A stretch of 64,000 bases of DNA, from NCBI GenBank assembly GCA_026129255.1, contig JAHCIJ010000001.1, positions 1 through 64,000 on the forward strand, written 5' to 3'. The DNA comes from Anaerolineales bacterium (GTDB taxonomy: Bacteria > Chloroflexota > Anaerolineae > Anaerolineales > UBA11579). The position numbers and the translations under genes are program-made. This document shows, piece by piece, positions 56,986 to 64,000 of the stretch (the first letter of the stretch is position 1; each line of letters starts with the position of its first letter). The notes beneath the pieces are model-generated. The model was not told the DNA's origin, ran no database searches, and saw only the letters and a list, made by a program, of their open reading frames with translations.

Positions 56986-58509
56986 CTAGATGGCCAGCCG
57001 TGCCCGGTACTGTAGCGCCTCAGCCAAATGCTGGGGCGTTACGTTTTGCGCTCCGGCCAGGTCGGCGATGGTGCGCGCCAGCTTGAGCACGCGGTGGTAG
57101 GCGCGTGCGGTGAGCTGCATCTGTGCCATGGCGGCGCGCACCAGGGCGCGGCCATCGGCATCCAGCTCGCAGAAGCGGCGCACCTCGGCCACGCCCATAT
57201 CGGCGTTGGTGTGTGCGGGCAGCCCGGCGAAGCGGGTGTGCTGGATGCGGCGGGCGGCCTCCACACGTGCCCGCACGGCGGCGGAGGATTCGCCCAAGCG
57301 TTCATCGCTGAGCTTTTCGTAGTCCACGCGCGGCACTTCCACATGGATGTCGATACGGTCGAGCAGCGGGCCGGAGAGCCGTTTTTGGTAGCGCGTCACC
57401 GTACTCGGTGCACAGGTGCAGGCGCGCAGCGGGTCACCGTAGTAGCCGCACGGGCACGGGTTCATGGCGCCCACGAGTTGAAAGTTGGCGGGGAAGGTCA
57501 GCGCGCCCTGGGCGCGGCTGATGGTGACCAGCTTGTCTTCGATGGGCTGGCGTAATGCTTCCAGCACGCGCGGGGCAAACTCCACCAGTTCATCCAGGAA
57601 GAGCACGCCGCGGTGCGCCAGCGAGATCTCGCCGGGCTGCGGCCAGGTGCCGCCGCCCACCAGGCCGGCGTGCGAGATGGTGTGGTGCGGGGCGCGGAAA
57701 GGGCGCGTGCGAATGAGCGGGCTGTTGTCGTCGAGCTTGTCGGAGACGGAATAGATGCGCGTCACATCCAACGCCTCGTCCAAATTGAGCTCAGGCAGGA
57801 TGCCGGGTAGGGCGCGTGCCATCAGCGTTTTGCCTGCACCCGGCGCGCCGGTCATGAGCAGATTATGGCCGCCAGCCGCGGCCACTTCGAGGGCGCGCTT
57901 GACCTGCTCCTGGCCCTTGACCTCGCGCAGGTCGGTGTAGGCGGGCGGCGCGTCGCTTTCAGCGCCGTGCGGCTCGGGGGTGAAGGGTGGCAGTGGCTGC
58001 TCGCCGCGTAGGTGGGCGGCCAATTGACTGAGCGAGGCGACGGGGAAGATCTCCACATCCGGCACTAAAGCAGCCTCGGCCGCATCCACGGCGGGCACGT
58101 ACAGCGTGCGGATGCCCTGCTGGCGTGCCAGCGCCGCCATCGGCAGCACACCGCGCACATGGCGCACGGCGCCATCCAGCGAGAGCTCGCCCAGGGTCAG
58201 CGAACCCTGCAGCCCGGCGGCCGGGATCTGGCCGCTGGCGGCGAGGATGCCGAGCGCGATGGGCAGGTCGTAGACCGGGCCGGCCTTGCGCACGCTGGCG
58301 GGCGCCAGGTTGATGGTGATGTGGTTGCGGGGAAATTCGAAGCCGGAATTCTTGATGGCCGAGGCGACGCGCTCGCGGCTTTCCTGGATAGCCGCGTCAG
58401 GCAAGCCCACCACGACCACTTTGGGGAGCCCAGGATGTGTATCCACCTCTACTTCTACGACTACGCCATCCAAACCCACCACGGCACAGGAGTAGACCCT
58501 GGCTAACAT
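56986..58509 (-). CDS. YifB/ComM-family Mg-chelatase-like AAA+ ATPase
   Basis: 507 residues. The N-terminal ChlI-like domain starts SCAVVGLDGVVVEVEVD with KVVVVGLPDAAIQESRERV. The AAA+ core has Walker A GAPGAGKTLMARALPGILP, Walker B GVLFLDELVEFAPR, and sensor NPCPCGYYGDP with a small Cys-rich C-C cluster. The C-terminal helical part ends YHRVLKLARTIADL. ComM helicases drive branch migration in natural transformation; YifB is its widespread homologue. TACACT lies 7 nt before the ATG with no Shine-Dalgarno. Confidence 0.95.
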   Translation of the reverse strand: MLARVYSCAVVGLDGVVVEVEVDTHPGLPKVVVVGLPDAAIQESRERVASAIKNSGFEFPRNHITINLAPASVRKAGPVYDLPIALGILAASGQIPAAGLQGSLTLGELSLDGAVRHVRGVLPMAALARQQGIRTLYVPAVDAAEAALVPDVEIFPVASLSQLAAHLRGEQPLPPFTPEPHGAESDAPPAYTDLREVKGQEQVKRALEVAAAGGHNLLMTGAPGAGKTLMARALPGILPELNLDEALDVTRIYSVSDKLDDNSPLIRTRPFRAPHHTISHAGLVGGGTWPQPGEISLAHRGVLFLDELVEFAPRVLEALRQPIEDKLVTISRAQGALTFPANFQLVGAMNPCPCGYYGDPLRACTCAPSTVTRYQKRLSGPLLDRIDIHVEVPRVDYEKLSDERLGESSAAVRARVEAARRIQHTRFAGLPAHTNADMGVAEVRRFCELDADGRALVRAAMAQMQLTARAYHRVLKLARTIADLAGAQNVTPQHLAEALQYRARLAI

Positions 58510-58516
58510 GGCGGGT

Positions 58517-58522
58517 AGTGTA
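58517..58522 (-). promoter_or_regulatory. -10-like box 7 nt before yifB
   Basis: TACACT on the minus strand, then ACCCGCC, then ATG. No Shine-Dalgarno; candidate leaderless start. Confidence 0.35.
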
Positions 58523-58524
58523 AC

Positions 58525-58617
58525 TCAGTCCACAGATGAACACAGATGCCTAACTTCTGATGAATACGAATGATCTGTGTGTATCTGTTCGCATCCGTGT
58601 TTATCTGTGGATAAAAT
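58525..58617. repeat. Family B repeat between yifB and the L,D-transpeptidase
   Basis: GTCCACAGATGAACACAGAT at the left, then GATCTGTGTGTATCTG and TGTTTATCTGTGGATAAAAT at the right. The right end lies within 8 bases of the downstream ATG. Confidence 0.75.
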
Positions 58618-58624
58618 TGATTCA

Positions 58625-59650
58625 ATGTCTCTTTCTCGTCGTGATTTCCTCAAGCTCAGTGGGCTTTCGCTGGCCGCGTTGGCCGCTGGGCGCATGCCCG
58701 CGGCCCGCGCCCAGGCGGCGGGGCTACTTGGCCGCGTGACCTATGACTCGAGCGTGTTTGCCCAACCGCGCATCAACCTCAGTCCGCTGCGTACGCTGTT
58801 TCGTGATGAGCTGATACACATTGAGCATGCTCTGCATCCTTTCAGCGGCCCGGCCTACAACCCCACCTGGTTCAAGATCGCCGGTGGGTACCTGCACAGC
58901 AGCTTTGTGCAGATCGTCGAAGAGATCAGCAACACGCCAGTGAATGAAGTGCCCGCCGAGGGCATGCTGTGCCGCATCAGCGTGCCGATCAGCCAGCCGT
59001 ATACCTATTCGCGGCAAGGTGGCTGGCAGCTTCAAAACCAATTCCTGCTGTACTTTGACAGCATGCACTGGGTCACCGCCAAGGTGGATGGGCCGGATGG
59101 CTCGGCTTGGTACCAGATCACCGAGTCGTGGACCAATGTGCAGTATTACGCCAAGGCCGAGCACCTGCAGCCCATCCCGGCGGAAGACCTGGCTCCTATC
59201 AGCCCGGATGTGCCTGCTGGCCAAAAGCGCGTCGAGATCTCGCTGCTGGCGCAGCAGCTCACCGCTTTCGAGAACGGCGCGGTGGTGCTGCGCGTGCCCA
59301 TCTCCTCCGGCGTGCGCAATACCAGTTCCGGCGGCCTGCCCACGCAGACGCCTACCGGAAATTTCAACCTGTATGCCAAGATGCCCAGCCAGTACATGGG
59401 CGATAACCGCCTGACGGATACTCTGGGTGACCGCTACTTGCCCGGCGTGCCGTGGGCGTGCTTTTTCGCCGAGGGCGGCTATGCCATCCACGGCGCCTAT
59501 TGGCACAACAACTTCGGCGCGCCGATGAGCAAGGGTTGCATCAACATGCGGCCGGAACACGCCGCCTGGCTGTATCGCTGGGTGACGCCCGCCAGCCAGC
59601 CCAGCCAGCGCGAGGCCACCGGCCGCGGCACGCAGGTTGTGGTCTTTTAG
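58625..59650 (+). CDS. L,D-transpeptidase (YkuD domain) with Tat signal
   Basis: 341 residues. The N terminus is a twin-arginine signal (SRRDFLKLSGLSLAALAAG), so it is exported folded. The C-terminal YkuD domain has VEISLLAQQLTAFENG, TPTGNF, and the active site with His289 in IHGAYWH, then SKGCINM with nucleophile Cys305. It should make 3-3 cross-links in peptidoglycan or anchor proteins to it. The family B repeat precedes the ATG closely. I use the ATG at 58625; the frame extends to 58577 only through repeat sequence. It agrees with a peptidoglycan-containing wall. Confidence 0.94.
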   Translation: MSLSRRDFLKLSGLSLAALAAGRMPAARAQAAGLLGRVTYDSSVFAQPRINLSPLRTLFRDELIHIEHALHPFSGPAYNPTWFKIAGGYLHSSFVQIVEEISNTPVNEVPAEGMLCRISVPISQPYTYSRQGGWQLQNQFLLYFDSMHWVTAKVDGPDGSAWYQITESWTNVQYYAKAEHLQPIPAEDLAPISPDVPAGQKRVEISLLAQQLTAFENGAVVLRVPISSGVRNTSSGGLPTQTPTGNFNLYAKMPSQYMGDNRLTDTLGDRYLPGVPWACFFAEGGYAIHGAYWHNNFGAPMSKGCINMRPEHAAWLYRWVTPASQPSQREATGRGTQVVVF

Positions 59651-59704
59651 CCGCAAACTCGCCACCCAAACGAAACGAAAATAAAACGCGGGGTTAATTC
59701 ACTT

Positions 59705-60916
59705 GTGCTGAAACCTACACCGCTGTCTACCCCTAAGAATGACTACGCTCAGATCTCGCTGAGCTATTTCTTTGTATTTGCGGCCTGGGCCTGCGTTACG
59801 CCCTTCTTTGTGCTGTATCTGCAATCGCTAGGCTTCACCGGTGCGCAGATAGGGCTGGTGACCGGTATCAGCCCGCTGATCAGTTTGGTGGCCAAGCCGT
59901 TCTGGGCCGGGCTGGCGGATGCCACCAATCGCCACCGCATGATCTTGCTGATGGGTGTGGTGGCAGCGATCGGGCTCAACCTGCTCTTCCCGGTGCTGCG
60001 CGCTTTTGCGCCTATCTTTGCGGTACAGATTTTGATCTCGGTGCTCACTTCGCACACGCTGCCACTGATCGATAGCGCCACCATCCACATGATGGGCAGC
60101 AACAAAGACCGCTACGGTAGTGTGCGTGTGTGGGGCACGGTCTCCTGGGGTGTAGTGACTGCCATCGTGGGCTTGGTGCTGGAGAACATTGGCCTTGTAT
60201 ACATGTTCTGGATCTTCGCCGTGCTGGTGAGCGTGAACCTGCTGTTTTTGCGCTCACTGCGCTTTGAAGAGAACCCCGAACGCGGCACGTACTTTGCCCA
60301 GGTGGGGCGCCTGCTGCGTGAGCCGCAGTGGTTGCTGTTCCTGGGCATTGCGCTGGTGGCCGGCATTGGCTCCACCGCGCACGACTATTTCCCGCTGCTG
60401 ATCCAGGTACTACCGGGCACCAGCCAATGGCTGCCGCTGGCCATTTCCGGTGTGGCGCTGGTGGGCCTAGCGGTGACGATCTCCACGGTGTCCGAGCTGC
60501 CCATCATGGCGGCTTCGCACTGGTTCTTGCGCAGCCTGGGCAGCCGCGGGGCGTTATATGTTGCTTTGCTGGCGATGGGGCTGCGCTGCTTTATGTATGC
60601 CAACACCACCACGCCAGATCAGGCGCTGTTGATCCAGCTCTTCCACGGTCTAACCTATCCTTTGCTGTGGGTGGCGGGCATCAAGTTTGTGGGTGAGATG
60701 GCGCCACGCGGCCTCAGCTCCACTGCCCAGGGCTTGTTCTCGGCCATGTTCATGGGCATCGGTACCGCGCTCGGCTTCTATCTATGCGGTCTCTTGATTG
60801 ATCGCGTGGGCATATTTTCCATGTTCAACATCACGGGCTGGTTTGTGCTGGCGGCCTTGCTGCTGGCGATCGTGCTCTCGGCCTTCATCCGCTCAGGTAC
60901 AAAGACGCCAGCATAA
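59705..60916 (+). CDS. MFS transporter (nucleoside permease-like MFS)
   Basis: 403 residues with about twelve membrane spans. The profile is of the MFS_1-like type: ISLSYFFVFAAWACVTPFFVLYLQ at the start, LVAKPFWAGLADATNRHR in the first cytoplasmic loop, and RYGSVRVWGTVSWGV near residue 137, the signature seen in nucleoside/H+ symporter-like and 3-phenylpropionate-type permeases. Substrate unknown. It starts at a GTG with a weak GGGG upstream. It follows the L,D-transpeptidase by 54 bases on the same strand, and may be co-transcribed with it. Confidence 0.86.
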   Translation: MLKPTPLSTPKNDYAQISLSYFFVFAAWACVTPFFVLYLQSLGFTGAQIGLVTGISPLISLVAKPFWAGLADATNRHRMILLMGVVAAIGLNLLFPVLRAFAPIFAVQILISVLTSHTLPLIDSATIHMMGSNKDRYGSVRVWGTVSWGVVTAIVGLVLENIGLVYMFWIFAVLVSVNLLFLRSLRFEENPERGTYFAQVGRLLREPQWLLFLGIALVAGIGSTAHDYFPLLIQVLPGTSQWLPLAISGVALVGLAVTISTVSELPIMAASHWFLRSLGSRGALYVALLAMGLRCFMYANTTTPDQALLIQLFHGLTYPLLWVAGIKFVGEMAPRGLSSTAQGLFSAMFMGIGTALGFYLCGLLIDRVGIFSMFNITGWFVLAALLLAIVLSAFIRSGTKTPA

Positions 60917-60934
60917 TTGTTTGTGGCGGCAGAC

Positions 60935-60963
60935 TTTACAAAGCTTAAGGGGGCAGGTACAAT
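60935..60963 (+). promoter_or_regulatory. Promoter of the S1-domain gene
   Basis: TTTACA (60935-60940), 17-nt spacer, TACAAT (60958-60963). It gives a 35-nt leader with GGAG at 60994, 7 nt before the ATG. Confidence 0.75.
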
Positions 60964-61004
60964 CGAGCCTGTTGTGAAATCGGTAACAAGCCCGGAGTTG
61001 TGAA

Positions 61005-61718
61005 ATGTCTGAAGCAAATACTGAAGGGGCCGCCCCGCAAGAATCTGGCCTCAAAAAGAAAGACCCTGTTAAAGGTAAAGTGATCAAGGCCACCTTGGCC
61101 GGCGCGGTAGTGGATATTGGCCAAGCCAAACCGGCTGTGATTCCTATTTCACAACTGCGCAAAGAGCCTGTCCGCAAGGTGGAAGAAGTCCTCAAAGAGG
61201 GCGATGAAGTCCAAGCCTGGGTGCGCCGCATTGGGAACGATGGCCACATCGAGTTGACTTTGATCCAGCCTTTGTTGCTGGAGTGGCGCGAGATCAAGAA
61301 AGACAGCGTGCTTAAAGGCACGGTAACCAAGCTCGAGAAGTTTGGCGCCTTTGTGGAAGTCGGCGCTGAGCGCCCCGGCCTGGTACACATCAGCGAGATG
61401 TCGCATGACTATGTGCGCTCTGCTGATGAGGCTGTCAAGGTCGGCGATGAGATCGAAGTCAAAGTGCTGGACGTTGACCGCCGCAAGAAGCAGATCAAGC
61501 TGAGCATCAAAGCGCTGCTGGCTGAGCCCGAGCCGGAAGTGGAAGAGGTGGAGGAGGCGGACAACACCCCCATCCCCACCGCCATGGAGATCGCCTGGCG
61601 CAAGGCGCAGGAAGCGCAATCTGCCAGCCAACCCAGCAAAGCCCCCAAGGCCAAGGCTGCTTCCAGTGAGATGGACGATATCCTGGAGCGCACCCTCGGC
61701 AGCCGCGAGAACTCCTAA
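61005..61718 (+). CDS. Two-domain S1 RNA-binding protein
   Basis: 237 residues. Two S1 OB-fold repeats: about 20-85 (VKGKVIKATLAGAVVDIG, AVIPISQL) and about 100-170 (LKGTVTKLEKFGAFVEVG, GLVHISEMS, VKVLDVDRRKKQIKLSIKAL). An acidic then Ala/Lys/Pro-rich tail follows. This is a short relative of ribosomal protein S1 as found in Gram-positive-like lineages, probably helping mRNA binding on the ribosome. It has its own good promoter and shares a bidirectional terminator with the convergent TPR gene. Confidence 0.9.
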   Translation: MSEANTEGAAPQESGLKKKDPVKGKVIKATLAGAVVDIGQAKPAVIPISQLRKEPVRKVEEVLKEGDEVQAWVRRIGNDGHIELTLIQPLLLEWREIKKDSVLKGTVTKLEKFGAFVEVGAERPGLVHISEMSHDYVRSADEAVKVGDEIEVKVLDVDRRKKQIKLSIKALLAEPEPEVEEVEEADNTPIPTAMEIAWRKAQEAQSASQPSKAPKAKAASSEMDDILERTLGSRENS

Positions 61719-61733
61719 GTTCTGAGACAAACG

Positions 61734-61761
61734 AAAAACCCCGCCACTAGGCGGGGTTTTT
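61734..61761. terminator. Bidirectional terminator with embedded stop codon
   Basis: The stem CCCCGCC / GGCGGGG with an ACTA loop is flanked by five A and five T. On the minus strand the TPR gene's last codons are in the stem and its TAG is in the loop. Confidence 0.9.
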
Positions 61762-62811
61762 GCTTTCCAGTTGCTGCAACGCAGCGAAAATGTCGGCGGC
61801 CATGTTGTGCTCACCAGCATCCTCGGAGAGTTGCAGCGCGCTGGCCAGATAGCGTAAACCGCTGGCTACATCGCCGCTGCGCGTGTAGGCGCGGCCGAGC
61901 AGGCTCTCCAGCTGGCTGCGGCTGGCTGCATCCACCTGGCCCTCGGCCAGCCAGACTGCGGCGCGTTGCAACGCAGCGATGGCGGGCTGCAGGCGCACGC
62001 GCTGGCCGCGCGTGCTCTTGTGATAGTGAGCCGTAGCGCGCAACAACTCCAGGCGCGCCAGTTGGCTGGCGCTGGCTTGGTGGCGTTGTAGCAGCAGCGC
62101 CGCGGCGTTGTAGTGCCGCAGGGCCGCGTCCGCCTGGCCTTCGGCCAGCGCGCTCAGCCCCGCCAGCGTGTGCAGTTGGCCGCGCGCCAGACTGGCCGGT
62201 GCGGCCTGGATGGCCGCGGCCAACTGCTCCGATGCAGTGGAATATTGGCGGGCGAAGTAGGCCACGTAGCCCAGGGCAGCAAAGGCGTGCGCCTGCAGGC
62301 CTTTGTGGCGCGTGGCGGCCAGCACCTGGGTGAGTTGCTGGGCGGTTTTGCTGGCGCGGGCAGGATCCTGCGAATGCACCAGGCACAGCCCGATCAGATT
62401 GCGTGCTTGCAATGTGGGCAGGGCCAGCTGGCGCGCCAGGCGCAGTCCGCGTTGGAAGGCTTGTGCGGCCTGCGTACCGTCGTCCAGCAGCCAATACAGT
62501 ACCGCTTGCTGGTAGTGCAGCTCAGCGCGCAGGCGGCTGGGTAGCTGCTTATTGCGCAGGGCTAGGACATACAACGGCAGCCAGTGGCCTGGTTGCGATT
62601 GCGCCAGGCTAAAACTTTGGCTCAGTACGCGCGCCGCGCTGGCACGTATGCTGGCGCGTGTGCTGCTGAGCATCAAGCCATGCTGGATGGCTTGATGCAC
62701 ATTGTTGGCGTCATTGCGTTGGGCGGAGATTGGCTGCACTGCCCAGAACGCCAGGTTATTGCGGATGGCTTCCAGCTGGCTGCTGCGTGCCCAGCGGCGG
62801 TCAATCTTCAT
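61747..62811 (-). CDS. TPR-like helical repeat protein, partner of the STAND gene
   Basis: 354 residues, all-helical, with repeated A/L-rich pairs typical of TPR superhelices (ELHYQQAVLYWLLDDGTQAAQAF, HAFAALGYVAYFARQYSTAS, ARGQLHTLAGLSALAEGQADAAL, SLLGRAYTRSGDVASGL). I use the ATG at 62811; a TTG immediately precedes it. Its start overlaps the end of the upstream ATPase gene by 11 bases in another frame. In many bacteria the NB-ARC and TPR parts are one protein, so this is a split version. Its stop codon lies in the terminator loop. Confidence 0.82.
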   Translation of the reverse strand: MKIDRRWARSSQLEAIRNNLAFWAVQPISAQRNDANNVHQAIQHGLMLSSTRASIRASAARVLSQSFSLAQSQPGHWLPLYVLALRNKQLPSRLRAELHYQQAVLYWLLDDGTQAAQAFQRGLRLARQLALPTLQARNLIGLCLVHSQDPARASKTAQQLTQVLAATRHKGLQAHAFAALGYVAYFARQYSTASEQLAAAIQAAPASLARGQLHTLAGLSALAEGQADAALRHYNAAALLLQRHQASASQLARLELLRATAHYHKSTRGQRVRLQPAIAALQRAAVWLAEGQVDAASRSQLESLLGRAYTRSGDVASGLRYLASALQLSEDAGEHNMAADIFAALQQLESKNPA

Positions 62812-64000
62812 CAAGAATGTGTTGGCGCACGAAGCTGCGCGTGAGTTGGTGGATGCTGTAGCGCACGCTATCGGCGGAGCCGCTGGCTTCCAGCAGGCTG
62901 CGGATGTGCAGCTCGCGGATGGCGTTGCGCAGCGCCGCGGCGCCTAGCCCGCTGATGGCGCGTAGCTGCGCCAGCCCGGCGCCTTCGGCGGCCACCAGCG
63001 GCATCGCCAGCAGCAGGCGGCGGCCATCGTCGCTCAGCGCCTGCCAGCTGGCCTGGTAGATGGCGGTATATAGCGCGGCGATGTCTGGCTGGCTGCGCTC
63101 CTGCAGCGCGTCAAGGATCGAGGTAATAGGCCAACTGTGCAGCAAGCCCACCGCCAGCTTGAGCGCCAGCGGGTTGCCGCCGGTGCGCGCATACAGCGCC
63201 GCGGCGTGTTTGCGCAGCGCGGGCAGGGCAGCCTCCAGCCCCACCTCGCGCGCCTGGTAACTCATCAACGCCAGCGCAGCTTTGGCGCTCAATTCGCCCA
63301 CGGGCAACGTATAGGCGCGTGCCAGCGCGGCGGGCAACTGGCGGCTGCATAGCAGGAAGCGGCTGGGGTTGGCGAAACTGTGCAGCCAATCCACCCAGGC
63401 CGGGTTGGCCAGCTCGCTGTCCACATCCTCCAGCACGATCAGGTGCGGCTGCAGCTTCAGGCGTTGTTGCAACGCCGCCAGCCGCTCGCTGGCGGGCAGG
63501 GTGGTGGGCAACAGGCGCCGACTTAGCTCAGCCAGCAGTGTGCGTTCACTGAGCGGCTGGCCTTCGGCGGCCTTGAGCCATAGGATGTGCGTATAGGGCG
63601 AATTGTCCAGCAAGTTGCGAGCGGCCTGGTTGGCCAGCGAGCTTTTGCCGATGCCGCCAATACCGGTGAGGCACACCACCCAGGGCAATTGCGGGCGGCG
63701 CAGCAGGCCGACCAGTTTCTTTTGCAGCGCGCTCACGCCCACCAGCTCACCAAAGCTGGCCGGCGGAAGGCTGGCCAGCAGCTGGCTGCGCCGCTGCTGG
63801 TGCACCTGCTGCTCCTGCGCCAGCAGCCAGTCTGCAAACCGCTGGATGGCGCGCTGCTGGTTGCGGTTCACCGTCTCCTGGCTGATCGATAGGCTGTGGG
63901 CGATCTCTTTGGCGGTCTCCTGCTCCACAAAGCGGCGCGTGAGCAGCTGGGCGTGGCCAGGGTGCTCGCTGCGGAACTCACGCAGCGTGCGGCGCACGAA
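62801..64000 (-). CDS. STAND/NB-ARC-type ATPase with N-terminal HTH (partial)
   Basis: At least 399 residues; the frame is open to the window edge, so the N terminus is missing. The visible start has a sigma-70 region 4-like helix-turn-helix (FVEQETAKEIAHSLSISQET) followed by an NB-ARC-like NTPase: Walker A LTGIGGIGKSSLANQAAR near residue 110, Walker B HLIVLEDVD, RFLLCSR, and a GNPLALKLAVG winged-helix stretch. It looks like a signal-transduction ATPase that oligomerises on sensing a ligand, here coupled to DNA binding. It is translationally linked to the TPR gene. Regulator or defence role cannot be told. Confidence 0.85.
   Translation of the reverse strand, partial: FVRRTLREFRSEHPGHAQLLTRRFVEQETAKEIAHSLSISQETVNRNQQRAIQRFADWLLAQEQQVHQQRRSQLLASLPPASFGELVGVSALQKKLVGLLRRPQLPWVVCLTGIGGIGKSSLANQAARNLLDNSPYTHILWLKAAEGQPLSERTLLAELSRRLLPTTLPASERLAALQQRLKLQPHLIVLEDVDSELANPAWVDWLHSFANPSRFLLCSRQLPAALARAYTLPVGELSAKAALALMSYQAREVGLEAALPALRKHAAALYARTGGNPLALKLAVGLLHSWPITSILDALQERSQPDIAALYTAIYQASWQALSDDGRRLLLAMPLVAAEGAGLAQLRAISGLGAAALRNAIRELHIRSLLEASGSADSVRYSIHQLTRSFVRQHILDED

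Overview
The window is about 60% GC, densely coding, and reads as a bacterial chromosome segment from the Chloroflexota, most likely an Anaerolineae-type genome (inference). The clues are giant membrane proteins carrying the YYYxG (DUF2298 / Chlor_Arch_YYY) signature, lipoproteins whose lipobox is followed by Thr/Pro-rich 'TPTPT' linkers, and a beta' RNA polymerase subunit with a long coiled-coil insertion. There are no phage, transposase, integrase, CRISPR or plasmid genes.

Layout. 1-12 kb holds housekeeping and mixed metabolism: metK, thioredoxin, tRNA-Lys(TTT), an orphan siderophore-type binding lipoprotein, an SDR, a lipoprotein hydrolase, a FrnE/DsbA-like oxidoreductase, a beta-propeller-like lipoprotein, an acyl-CoA dehydrogenase, then gatC-(two small unknown genes)-gatA, and an AlkD-like DNA glycosylase. 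12-18 kb has lepA, a flippase-like membrane protein, a sugar-nucleotide epimerase, a GT4 glycosyltransferase and a methyltransferase. 18.4-33.8 kb is a tightly packed membrane glycosylation operon: a GT-C protein, a 1709-residue GT-C plus YYY fusion, an 813-residue YYY protein, an Agl23-like protein, cytidylate kinase, and a 1078-residue sensor kinase. rpoC follows at 34.1-38.5 kb with its own tandem promoters and a long leader, without rpoB beside it.

39-44 kb has a NodB-type lipoprotein, a TIM-barrel/NTF2-like fusion, an HD protein, and a base-excision-repair pair (endonuclease IV and an Fe-S uracil-DNA glycosylase). 44.6-51 kb (minus strand) is an exopolysaccharide operon: RidA, GT2, polyprenyl glycosylphosphotransferase, epimerase, FlaA1/CapD-like dehydratase, FemAB-like acyltransferase. 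51.4-56.9 kb is a two-component system divergent from a VTC-DUF4956-CotH operon, with Pho-box-like repeats in the intergenic region. The end of the window has a YifB/ComM ATPase, a Tat-exported L,D-transpeptidase, an MFS transporter, an S1-domain protein, and a split STAND ATPase/TPR pair cut by the window edge.

Two features cut across the window. Intergenic spaces are filled with at least five families of short palindromic repeats, which often sit exactly at stop codons and in places encode the last residues of a gene. Several genes have a -10-like hexamer only 6-9 nt before the start codon and no visible Shine-Dalgarno, suggesting leaderless transcripts. The most interesting functional units are the YYY glycosylation operon, the VTC-DUF4956-CotH cluster with its putative regulator, and the low-GC gene pair inside gatCA. 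All assignments are by eye; no database search was run.
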